Part shown: piece after piece, positions 11,470 to 21,896 of the stretch
Layout of the letters: the number at the start of each line of letters is the position of its first letter
Numbering within the stretch: position 1 is the stretch's first letter
From: Penicillus capitatus
Taxonomy: Eukaryota; Chlorophyta
Direction: 5' to 3'
NCBI GenBank assembly: GCA_965649825.1
Contig: OZ287697.1
Coordinates: 1,488,001-1,552,000 of the forward strand
DNA: 64,000 nucleotides
Notes under the pieces: generated by a model
Databases searched by the model: none
What the model saw: only the letters and a program-made list of their open reading frames with translations
What the model was told of the DNA's origin: nothing
Position numbers and translations under genes: made by a program

Positions 11470-12872
11470 AGTTTTTAGAGACGATTGACAGCGACTTGCA
11501 GATGATCGTTCACTGTACGACAGAACGCGGCACGCCGTTGTTCGATGTCCTCGATATCAGTCATCCAAGCGACCAGTCATCTTCTCGTGGAACCTGGAGA
11601 TCAGCGCGCAGACGGATAAGACTCGATGAAATGACCCATCCCCATCGGCGAGCTTCACGGAAGGAGACGATCACGTGTCCACGCGACGGAGGAAGGTCTT
11701 TCTTGTCGAGTGAGCCTATCAGCCTGGGTGTGAAGGCACAGCACTCCTCAATACTCTGTGTGTAGGTCGAGCCAGGAGTGTCCTTCTCGCAAACCTCAGA
11801 TTCGAGAACTGCTCTCTCAGGGTTCTTCTGCATAAGGAGATAGCGTGAAAGTGGAGAAGTGCGCGTCTGGAAGGACATTCAGCCTCAGTATGACAGCTTT
11901 GGCTGGATTTCAGGTACTGTATTCAGCTAAAGTCGCCCACACAAATACGAGCTTTGTCTCGAATCAAGCAGCCTACGGCGGAGCGGTTTCAGAGACGACG
12001 TCGACCATCTCTGGCGATGGCCGGTACCTGGAGGGCAATGCTGTCTCGGCATCTGGCGGAGCCGTCTATCTCGACAGATCGAAGAACGCCACGATCCATA
12101 ACGCAGTCTTCAGGAACAACTCAGCCAGAGACGGAGGAGCCGCGACACAGGCATGTGGAACCGAGGGCCATCTAAAGAGTGCCACTTTTTGGAAAACCGG
12201 GCGATCTAGTGCAGTGGGGATTTGTGGACAGAGTCGTTCACCTACCATCCGAGTCGGTGATACTCAGAGAGCGTCAAGCATATGTTAGCCGTTTCATGCA
12301 TTCCTCCAAAACAGTCTTCTGCATATCAATGATTCAGTCATTGTGAACGGGACTGCTCGATTGGTGCCTGCATCGATGGCGGCGATGGAAATCTTACCTA
12401 CCGGTATACGATCATCTAGAACTGTTAGGCGTCGAAGGACGGTGGTACACGGCGACTGACAGAGCATGCATCTGCTGCGTTGACAAATGTCAGTGTCACA
12501 GCCAGTCGTGCAGACGATGACGATGTTCGTCGTCATTCTTGTTCTCTATGCGCAGGTGATATCCCATCCCTGTCGTTTTGAATCTGACATCCTCGATGAA
12601 ACGGAAAGCACCTCAGTTCTCGTTTCATTGCCCACTTTTGGTTTGAATGTCTTGTTCAGTGATGAACGGGTCACATCAGCTGTGCAGTACTTTGAGACAC
12701 TCGGTGTTGCGTTTTGCAGCCTTGCACTACTGATTTGTTTTCTCTTCTTTTTGTTGCCAAGAACCTCACCATCGTCCCAATCAGACGGTGTGACGATCGA
12801 CTAACGCGCTGGACCATGTACATCATCAAGGTCTATGTGTCCACTTATATCTTTACTGGTGTCAAGAAGTGA
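11470..12872 (+). pseudogene. Collapsed receptor paralogue (gene E/F type)
   Basis: Fragments in the right order match genes E/F. At 11480-11560 is the IDSDLQ.IV.CT..G...FDV segment. At 11580-11700 is FSWNLEISA...RKETITCP. A preserved intron (GTGAGC...GTGTAG, about 11709-11765) follows, then RSRSVLLANLRFENCSLRGSS. At 11920-12150 there are beta-helix repeats with GGAV, and at 12340-12520 NGTARL and ALTNVSVTASRADD. It then jumps directly to the late membrane region (12526-12804, with RFESDILDETESTSVLVS) and a degraded IIKVYV.TYIF tail ending near 12872. Frames are broken by stops and indels, and most of the beta-helix, the whole Cys stalk and the early helices are missing. A gene of about 6 kb is compressed to about 1.4 kb. 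Confidence 0.75.
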
Positions 12873-13370
12873 TTCTCTTCGCTGTTCTCGTTCTGTGGCA
12901 ACCTACGATGGGCACATTTATTTAAGACACGAACCAAGGCCGTACAAGATCACATCTTCCATGCGGAATTGCATAGTGAGCTTTTCAATACCAACTCCAT
13001 GAATAATAAATGACAATGAGTGCGGTGCCTGGAGCACCTCAGCTAACAGAATCTGGTGTTCTCCTTACTATACGAGCAAGCTGCAGAAAGGGCGCCCCAT
13101 CCACGAGTGATAGTTCTGCGTATTCGATCAAAAGCATCAGAATGCGCCTAACTATACAAAAAGCATATCCACGGACGCATCTCTGTCCAGATGCGCCCGG
13201 TTCGACCTTTATCATCTTCAAGCAACAGAACGGTATCAGGTTGGATGGAACTCCGAACGATGAGGTGAACGAGAGACCGTTACTTATAGCATGCACTTGA
13301 AGAGCGGTCGTCAGAGCAGTTGCGTAGAAGACGTAGTAGAAATTTGCCTCCTACGACTTCCGACGGTTTG
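12873..13370. other. Intergenic, nothing supported
   Basis: There is no paralogue similarity, convincing ORF or repeat until the conserved promoter block of gene B starts near 13371. Confidence 0.4.
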
Positions 13371-13454
13371 CATGCAGCTGGACTCTACCCGACGATAAAT
13401 GCCGTACGTTTTGCAAGCGTCTGTTGAAGGTTGACACTGAGTGGTCTGACGAAA
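13371..13454 (+). promoter_or_regulatory. Conserved proximal promoter / leader of gene B
   Basis: This block matches 31481-31565 upstream of gene D: CATGCAGCTGG, CTCT.CCCGAC, then GCCG followed by TTTGCAAGCGTCTGTTGAAG. A TATA-like GATAAATG lies at 13394-13401, about 55 nt before the ATG. Conservation between the two paralogues makes this the best candidate for a shared core promoter and short leader, although recent duplication could also explain the similarity. Confidence 0.5.
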
Positions 13455-15177
13455 ATGCGTTGCCGTTTACTCGGTCTGTTGTCGACGTGCGTATTGTTGT
13501 TTGGCGCGAAGGCGAACGCATTCGCCTGTCCTAAAATCCATCTCCGCCGACCTCTGACTGCGGCGACGGCCGAAGATGTCTCCACCGCGCGTTCTTCCGG
13601 CGAAGTCTTAACCTCGAGTCCGTCCGCATTTTCAGAAAGTTCGGCATCTGCGCCGCCTTGTGCGACGAAGACTGCCTCGTCGTCAACGAGGCACGAGTAC
13701 GAAGCGGTGAATCCTTCTCGCACGTCCCAAACGAGCAAGGCTGCAGAGGAGGGCCGTTCTTCTGTTGCTGGGCGAGGTCACAGTCAGAGCCGATCCCTGA
13801 GACAAGATGATGGCCAGGACGACGAAGCTCGCGCAAGTGAGACGCCTGCTGTCTGCGAGAACGATCTCTTGACGCCAGTTCGCCTTGTCTTAGGTCGTCC
13901 TTGCTCGCTCAATGAACAGATCGTCAAAGAACACTTGAACGAAACAACGAGAACGTGGAGCATCAGTTCTGCCCTTGTTAACGCCCCCGGGGTTAGCATC
14001 CAAGGCATTATCGACTGCACGAAGCCAGACGATGTGCTTTCCTTCGCTGTGATGAGAGTCTGGGCGTCTCCGCGCATCGTCATTTCATGGCCGTTGACGT
14101 TGACAGGACCAGAGGACAGTTCCTACGCAAAGACGACCTTCATCTGTGCGAACACAAGAGATGGCGTTTTCTTTGTCAAGTGAGATTTGGATTTTCGATT
14201 TGTTATTGTCTGATGTTGGTCTCGTATTCAGGTCGCCGGGTGTCCATTTCGCGAATCTAGCATTCGAAGACTGCGCTCTCGAACCTGGCAGTTCTGGGTT
14301 CATCGTGGAAGTTGAGAACTGTACTTCCAGTCGCATCAGAGGCACTATTCAGTTTCACCATGTCAGCTTCAGGAAGAACACCCTGATCAACGGCACGGCA
14401 CTCGCGATACAGTCTCCATCTTGCTCTGAGCTGGAGTTGAGCGATTTCGTCTTCGAGAACAATACGTGTGTTGGTCGTTGTGGCGTGATCATGTCTAGAC
14501 GAAATCGATTAACAGACGTCGTCATTCGGCACAACACGCAGTATGACTCCGAGAACAGCAACACAGCAGTGTTCTTCGCGCCTCCTGGATCTGAGACGTC
14601 AGTGGACCGCATGATCAGTTCAGAGAACAGATGTTCAAGCATCGCAGTTCAGAATGGATTGCTAGACATGACACGTTCTACATTCACCAAGAATTCGATC
14701 GAACCTAACCAGGATGGTATGGGCGTTACATCCCTCATGTTGACCTCGGCGTCAGTGTCGATCATAGAATGCCGGTTTGAACAGAACACGGCTCCCATAG
14801 GAGGTGCCGTTGCGATGTCAGAATCGAATGTCACCTTCGCCGACAGCAGTTTTGAAGCAAATACTGCCAGAAGCGGGGGCGTCATGGTGTTTGGAGATAG
14901 CAGCACAGTCCGGATTCAATCCTGCGACTTCTTCATGAATGAAGCTCTCGAGTTGGGTGGCGTACTAGTGGCGATAGAGTCTCGGTTAATTGTCACGGAC
15001 TCCGTTTTTGAGAAGAACTCTGCAAACAACTCTGGTGGGTGTATTCTTCTGGAAGGCTTGAGCAATCTTACAATGTCATTCACGGCGATGAACAACAATG
15101 GAGCTGCTTTTGGTGGTGCTGTTGCGCTCGAAGGGAAGACATCGGGAAATTTGATGAATTCGTCCTTCCGCATGAAC

Positions 15178-16419
15178 AGTGCATCTACATCTGGAGGTGA
15201 CGTTTACGTCGAAGACTCCACGCTCACCGTTCAGAAGTGTCAGTTCTCCGATGGATCTGCAAAGTCCGGTGGAGGAATCTTCTCAGTTTCTTCAACTGTC
15301 TCTATCCGGAAGACTGTCGCATCCAATCTGGTTGCGGGTCAGTTTGGTGGATTCTGTTCTGGTGGAAATTCCGAGATACAGTTGAAAGGCTGTGTATTCT
15401 CAGATAACAGAGCTGACGAAGGAGGTGTGATCCATTGCGGACCCAATTGCAGATTCTCAGACACTGGATCGAAGTACTCCCACAACTCAGCTGACTCTGG
15501 TGGCGCCGTTTACCTCGAGAGCAACCCTTCGGGCAGTATCAAAGATTGTCAGTTCGAGAAGAACAGTGCATCTTCATCTGGAGGTGACGTTTACGTCGAA
15601 GACTCCACGCTCACCGTTCAGAAGTGTCAGTTCGCCGATGGATCTGCAGAGCACGGTGGAGGAATCTTCTCAGCTTCTTCAACTGTCTCTATTGAAGACA
15701 GCTCCGCATCCGACTTGTCTGCAGATCGACATGGTGGATTCTTCTCTGGTAGAATCTCCAACATATCCATGAAAGACTGCGTGTTCTCAAAAAACAGAGC
15801 TGATGAAGGAGGTGTGGTTCAATGTCATTCCAACTGCAGATTCTCGGACACTGGATCGAAGTACTCCCGCAATTCGGCAGATTTCGGTGGCGCCATTAAC
15901 CTCCGGGAAGACTCATCAGGCAGCATCGAAGATTGCCGGTTCAAGAAGAACAGTGCATCTACATCTGGAGGTGATGTTTACGTCGAAGACTCCACGCTCT
16001 CCGTTCACAAGTGTAGCTTCGAGAATGGGTCTGCGAAGTATGGTGGTGGGATCTTCTCATCGTCTGCTGAAATCTCCGTCGATGATACCTCGCATTACTT
16101 TAACAACTCAGCAAACTTTGGTGGTGCCATTTGCATTCTGAGCAACTCATCCGGCAACATCACTGACTGCCAGTTTGACAAAAACAGTGCATCTACATCT
16201 GGCGGTGCTCTATACGTCGAAGATTCCGTTCTATCCGTTCATAAGTGCAACTTTACCCATGGATCTGCAGAGCACGGTGGAGGAATCTACTCGCGCTCCT
16301 CGGACATCTCTGTCAAGGATGCTTCGCACTACTCCAGCAACACGGCCAAATCTGGTGGTGCCGTTTTTCTCGAAGACAACTCGTCGGGCAACATTACTGA
16401 TTGTCAATTTGACAAGAAC
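15178..16419 (+). repeat. Tandem beta-helix cassettes in gene B (387, 387, 234, 234 nt)
   Basis: Cassettes start at 15178, 15565, 15952 and 16186, each opening with SAS.SGG.(V/L)YVEDS.L(T/S)V.KC and closing with a (D/E/K)KN turn. The long form (129 aa) equals the short form (78 aa) plus an extra block of about 51 residues carrying C.FSDTGSKYS. A fifth, partial cassette starts at 16420. DNA similarity between units is high enough to be seen by eye. Confidence 0.85.
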
Positions 16420-16774
16420 ACTGCATCCAGATCTGGTGGAGCTGTATATGTCCGAGGCTCTACGCTCTCCGTTAACAAGTGCACCTTTAAGGATGGATCT
16501 GCAGATTCCGGAGGAGCAATCAGTGCAATCTCTTCGGACATCTCTGAATCAGTCGTCAAGAGTAACAACATCAAGATCTCAAGGTGTGAGGCAGAGACCG
16601 ATGGAGGTGCCATCATGTGCAGTAGTTCATCGAAGCTGCTTTGCAGTGGCTGCACTCTAGTCGACAACAAAGCAATCCGTGGCGGGGCCATATCCTTTCA
16701 GTACAGTGACACTCGATCTATTTCCCTGCAGTTAGCCGACAGCACTCTCCGAAAAAACTCAGCCAAATATGGAG

Positions 16775-16825
16775 GTATTCATTACAAGACTGACAGAGAG
16801 AGTCACACTGTTGTTCTTTACGCAG
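16775..16825 (+). other. Conserved-position intron of gene B, 51 nt and translatable
   Basis: GGAG|GTATTC ... ACGCAG|GAGCG has the same phase-1 position as in genes A and C-F. It is 51 nt without a stop, so reading through would add 17 residues. Splicing gives GGAIQIAAETES, which aligns with gene D. Confidence 0.75.
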
Positions 16826-17814
16826 GAGCGATTCAAATTGCCGCCGAAACTGAGTCTGTATTGCAAAAGTGTGTGGCAGAATCTGATGAATGTGGAGTCG
16901 CGGCTGTGGTGGACACATCGATGACGGACAACAAAGCAAGATCGGCAGGCGGTGCTATCCATATTGACAAAGTTGCTGGTCTCCGACTGAGCTGCTCAGA
17001 CGAATTGAAAGAACAGGGACTGCAATTCTACGCAGAGAAGCAGTGGATGTCCATGAAGCGCCTGACATCGATCGACGACATCTGCCCATCCTGGAAAAAC
17101 AACACAGCTGAGAGATACGGACCAGATGTGGCAACCTCTGCATTCGATGTCCGAAAGGAGATCACTGATGAGGAGACAGATGTGTTAAGCTCAGTGAATG
17201 GGAATGATTACACCATACGGAACCACAAAAGCGGAAGGCCAATTCCCATGATCATCTTAACAGCGGAGGATGAGCTCGGACAAGGCTCGGTCGTCGGGGA
17301 GAACAATGAGGAAATCGAAGCTGTGGTGTCCTCCCCAGATGGATTCTTCGTTGGAAGCGTCAAAGTGCCCCTAGAAGAACGCGTCACAAGCTTCAGCACC
17401 GTTGGGTTTGTACAGCCAGGCATTTACAGAATTGTGTTTGATTTCAAAGGGGCAAGCAGAGAAAACTTTGAGATCGCCGTGGAGGTGAAGCCATGTGAAA
17501 TGGGCGAAGTTTCTTCCGGGAATAAAACATTCTGTGAAATCTGCAGCGTCACCTCTTACAATTTTTCGCCGGAAGAGGACTTGTTATGCCACCCGTGTCC
17601 AGAGAACGGAGACTGCACAACGCAAGTCATCTTGCCAAACGAGGAATATTGGCACGCATCACCTTGCTCGAAGAACATCATCAAATGCCTGAGCTCAAAC
17701 GCATGTCACAACGAGAAACGCGTTGAGAAACTGGAGGAACTGACACGATATATTTCCACCTGTAACATTAGCAAGGAACGAATCGAAGATTACCAACAGG
17801 CACAGTGTGAAGAG

Positions 17815-17869
17815 GCGAGTTTGAGATTCTAATTTGCTCAGGTGTTGATGATCTCTGTTGTGCATGCAG
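17815..17869 (+). other. Probable GC-AG intron in gene B
   Basis: At the position where paralogues have GAG|GTGAGC or similar, gene B reads GAG|GCGAGT ... CATGCAG|GGT. Only the GC donor keeps the phase-0 frame into the conserved GY.GPLCGSC segment. The alternative GT in GCGAGT would shift the frame. Confidence 0.65.
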
Positions 17870-18784
17870 GGTTACACTGGTCCACTGTGTGGATCTTGTA
17901 ACAGTTCATATGGCAGTTCTCCGTCTTCCAAGTGTCAGAAGTGTCGTGTGGAGATCGATAATGTTCTGGTGATCTGCGTCTCGGCAGTGATTCTCTTGTT
18001 TCTATCCGGCATTACAATGAAAGGAACATTGTACACGACAAACCGCCAACGGATGATGGTTTCTGGTCACAGACGGATTTCCCGTGGCATTCAACTCTCA
18101 AATCTTTCGACGCGAAACCTGGCAGAATCTCCAAGAGCAGAGGATCCTCCTGTCCGATCGGACGAGGTTGAAGGGACAAACGCATCAACAGGAATGGCGC
18201 ACGTGACTGAAGCGACCCTGGCAGAATGGAGAGTCACCGAGATGCTCAAGGTGCGACCATCGTGCACACGCCCCTTCCTAACAGGGACCGTTATTGCAGA
18301 TAACGCTGAACTACATCCAAGTGACAGTACTGATTGCATCTCTAAACGTTGGATGGACATTTCTTGTTCTTAAAGTGGGAGAGATAGCAGGTCCTCAGCA
18401 GTCCGTGTCAACCATCGCCTCACCTCATCGCTGTGTGCTCTGTAGAGTTCTTCGGCGGGCTCGCAGCAGAGAGCGTCCGGAGCTCAGTTGTCTGTCTGAG
18501 CAAAGCAAACCAGTTCCTTCATCCGACCATCTGGGGCACGATCGTGAGCGTTTCTGTCGTTCCTGTTGCTGCATTTCTGTTGCTCGTTGTGTTCTGGACT
18601 GGAGTTGCACTCTTCTATCAGATCGAAAGGCGGCTGCGTTACATCGCGCAGAGATGTGTGCTTTCACTCATGGCACTCTGGTACATCACTTCCGTCCCGG
18701 TGATCAAGACAACACTCAGCGTTTTTATCTGCGTTGGTGTGTACAACGTTCTGGATGGAACGCAGAACGATGAAAAGATCATAG

Positions 18785-18863
18785 ACACGACAAAGGAGGA
18801 AGAGATCAGTTACTGGGCAGTTGACACGACAAAGGAGGAAGAGATCAGTTACTGGGCAGTTGA
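18785..18863 (+). repeat. 39-nt in-frame tandem duplication in gene B
   Basis: The sequence encoding DTTKEEEISYWAV occurs twice back to back within the loop before the conserved Cys-containing segment. The other paralogues have one copy of the YWAVDT motif, so this is a private duplication, about 50 nt before the premature TAG. Confidence 0.85.
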
Positions 18864-19575
18864 CACGAAACTGAAGTGCTTTGAGGGCCAACATCTGATC
18901 CTGGTGACCTAGATTCTGCCGTTCGTGAGCATCGTCTACGTCGGACTCCTCATCGTCTTTATCTCCATCCTCACATCGCCCAAGGAGCTGCGCGATCATC
19001 CACATAGCTGGGTCTATCAGACCACTGGATTTCTGTACCGTGGCTACGGGTCCGGATGGCGGCGCTACTGGGAGGCGGTCATCGTGCTGAGGAAAGCGAT
19101 TCTTGCTTTTCTGGTTTTCTGCGCCCACCGTTTTAACAGCCTTGTTTTCATCACGTCCCTTGCTATCTTCATCATACTTGTGATGGGACTGCAGATGGTG
19201 GCGATGCCCTACAGAGAGAAGTTTGACGCCTTGAACAGAATAGACTTGTTATCCCTTTTCGTCTCACTCCTGACGATCATGTTCGCCATCATGCTGGAGA
19301 GTGGGGGTCTCGGCGAAGAGTGGTATGGAATGACGCTCTCGATCATCTGTGCCGTGCTCAATATCTCTACCTTTCTCGTTCTTCTCTGTTTTCTTTTCAA
19401 CTACTGGGTTAAGAGCATCAAGCTCTCCATGAGCGAATGCGGGACGCACATTGACGCAGATGCCGGAACACTAAGAATCCTGAAGATCTGGCTGGGATAC
19501 ATGTTTCAGTCCGTGGCCCCTTATGTGAGATTCGACAGGCATCACGATCAGAAGAGTCTTTTTTCCGATGTGTAA

Positions 19576-21896
19576 ACATTTTTTGGCCAACAGCATCTTT
19601 TTATATTCAAGCCAGCAACATAAGGGTATTCTAATCTGTTGTTGTCGGCGACATCCCAGTTGTTTGTTGTTCTCTTTTGCGTGCGTGCGTGCGTGCATGT
19701 TCAGAGTAACGAACAATCTGTGGTGGTGTGGGCAGAAGCGTAATGCTATTGAGCATTGACTGTGGGTGACGGCTCCCTCCTTGATTCTTTATTCCAGATG
19801 AACAATCGTGTTATCAACTGTCGATGTAACGAGGGAGCTTTCTTGATGTGACTGTGAACAGACGCGCGAGAATACTAAATGAGAAGCGCGAGCATTAAGT
19901 TGGAAGTTCTCCGACATACAACTCCGATTCCTCCGCACGTCACCTCACATTCTATGCTTCTCTGTGCCGATACACGTAAGGACGACTGAAGACGGGAGAG
20001 ACGTCTTCAGACAACAGTGCGCCGTCATTCTTCCATGAATGGTTTCCATCGTCGCGTTGACGTCACTCAGTGTCTCTCCCGCAGCAGCACCCTGACAGCG
20101 GCATACATGACTGGAAGGCAAACACAGATGCTGATAGTGGAGATGCGAGCAATCAATCCTGCCGTCCTCCGCTAGCTGATTCCTCGGCTGAGGCGACGAA
20201 AGTGCGTCTCTCATACTCCTGCTGAAGCATGTGGTGCGTTGTCTAAAAGACGAGAGATCTGGATGTTGTGACACAGTAACGCACACGGTGATTGTCGTCA
20301 TCGTCTCTGATGCAATCAAGAACGATCGACGCGTCATTCTCCGTCTGACTTGTGAAGATGGAGCGTCACCCTTCAATGCCTGTTGGATTATATGGCCTTT
20401 CGATTGGAAGGCCATCCTTCAATCCATCCTCTTCAGCGCCATCGCTTCGAGTAGAGTGCTTCGCAGAGCGAATTCGTGGAGCAACGATGGAAACGGCCTT
20501 CACTTTAAAGGATCGAGCATCGCGTTTGTCGAGGATTCTTCGTCTGCAGGGAAAAATGGAGTCTTAAGAAGAAGGATTCCGATCGCGACTGTTGGATATT
20601 TAGCCTCTTACCTGTCCTGGAGGAAAGAACCCGAGCATTCTCTTGTGTTGAATGAAGACTGTTTGTTCTCAGCTAACACACCTATCCTCTCTGACTTTGT
20701 TATCAACAGCTCTGTGCGATAGAGAAATCTGCGCTTGATACAAGACAAAACGCGATCTGTCTAATAATGAGCAGGCCGCTGTTGAGGTGTTGGAAAGCTA
20801 AGGAGTGCCAACCGGGCGACAGAAGCAGATGCGTTTGGTCATATCGTTTTCGTTCGGACAAGAATTCCTCAGTCAATGGATTGGAGTCCTCGTTCGCTCT
20901 CTGCATCTTTCCGCGGAATCGAATCCCCCTACTGGCTTCGGCATTGTTCTGCTTATCGGTGTTTGCTGAGCTATACCCGTGTGCCGGTTGATCTCATTGA
21001 ATTCTGTTCAATGTTACACTCCATTCCTGCAGATGGTGTTGTCTGCTAGCATTTACATGACGCAAACCTTGTGGAAAGGAGATGTCATTATGAGAGCAAG
21101 GTGTGTTTGGTACTGCCCACCTCGCCGTTCATGACGCTCGCAACGTCTGCCGAAGACAGATACTTGAATGGGTTTCTTAGTTAGTAGAGCAAGAGAAGGA
21201 GTGTCTCCAAGATTCTTGCCGACTTAGGCATTCGATTTGGCACAACTGCAAGTGCCGTTTGCTGTTGTCGATCGCGACATCTATCGCGACAGAAGAGAGA
21301 TAACAATGATGACGATAACGCTGCCGTTTACTATGCACCGTCGAGGATTTCGTCCAGTAATATGTCACGTCATGAAGTGAAAGTGCGCAGACAGAAATAC
21401 TCGTGACGAGCAGCGAGTGATAGATGAGACAAGTACTAACGAAAGGAACCTTGTGGAATGAATGGCTGCCGTAGTCGGTTCGTCTCTGATCGCGATTGGC
21501 CGGCGGGATCGACGGGTTCTATACTGGAGAGGGCGTATGTGTCGCCGTGTTCGGCTCAGGGAAGCCCGCAAGATCCGTCGCGTCATCAGACCGTCGCTTC
21601 TATGGTCTGCACGTTTCGCTGCGACAGTCATCACGTTGATCGATGCGGAAAGCCTGAAGCGAAGAACCACAGTGAAAGTTTTGTGGTATACAGCGCGAGA
21701 GATTTAACTGTCACCACTACTAGAGACACCACGTCTCTTGCGATTCTAATTCGTTCCGATCCTTGTCTCTCTGGTGCGTCCGCATCGCTCGTCCTGCCCA
21801 CTTGTGCAATATCATCGTGCACACGCCGACGGAGACTTCTTTGTCTTCGCGAAGCCATTCCTGCGAGACTTTCTATTCCGTCGGGGCGACGGGCAG
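19576..21896. other. Intergenic between genes B and C
   Basis: 2.3 kb with no supported gene. A short (GCGT)n run is at 19678-19698. Open frames (up to 184 codons at 21458-22012) lack family motifs and are crossed by the gene C first exon in another frame. A weak FVEDSS-like stretch near 20520-20570 is too short to call a beta-helix fragment. No clear TATA was found immediately upstream of gene C. Confidence 0.4.

Larger units (their letters stand above)
13455..19575 (+). pseudogene. Gene B: beta-helix / Cys-rich / multi-pass membrane protein interrupted by one TAG (1933 codons)
   Basis: Proposed exons: 13455-13836, 13894-14179, 14232-16774, 16826-17814, 17870-18250, 18300-18390, 18446-19575. 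The start gives a signal peptide (MRCRLLGLLSTCVLLFGAKA). The N-terminal module ends near residue 222. The beta-helix runs from about 223 to 1075 and contains tandem cassettes. The Cys stalk is at about 1288-1415, with CHPCPENGDC and GYTGPLCGSC, followed by the membrane domain. An in-frame TAG at 18910-18912 replaces the Trp of the conserved GWPF motif and cuts the product after 1712 residues, inside the membrane domain. The same frame stays open for another 220 codons to TAA 19573-19575 with family motifs (FLYRGYGSGWRRYWEA). One intron appears to be GC-AG. Either a recent pseudogene, a truncated allele, or readthrough; I favour a recent null. Confidence 0.8.

Noticed and set aside
15178-16419. 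CRISPR-like regularly spaced repeats
   Set aside because: Units are long, contiguous and coding (beta-helix cassettes), without short repeats and unique spacers.
18910-18912. Reassigned genetic code with TAG as a sense codon
   Set aside because: Genes E and F end at TAG with family-typical C-termini, and the other TAG interruptions are in mobile-element debris or doubtful frames. One nonsense change in gene B is simpler.
20417-20720. Possible beta-helix pseudogene fragment between genes B and C
   Set aside because: Only one FVEDSS-like stretch resembles the family; there is no GG turn series or flanking homology.
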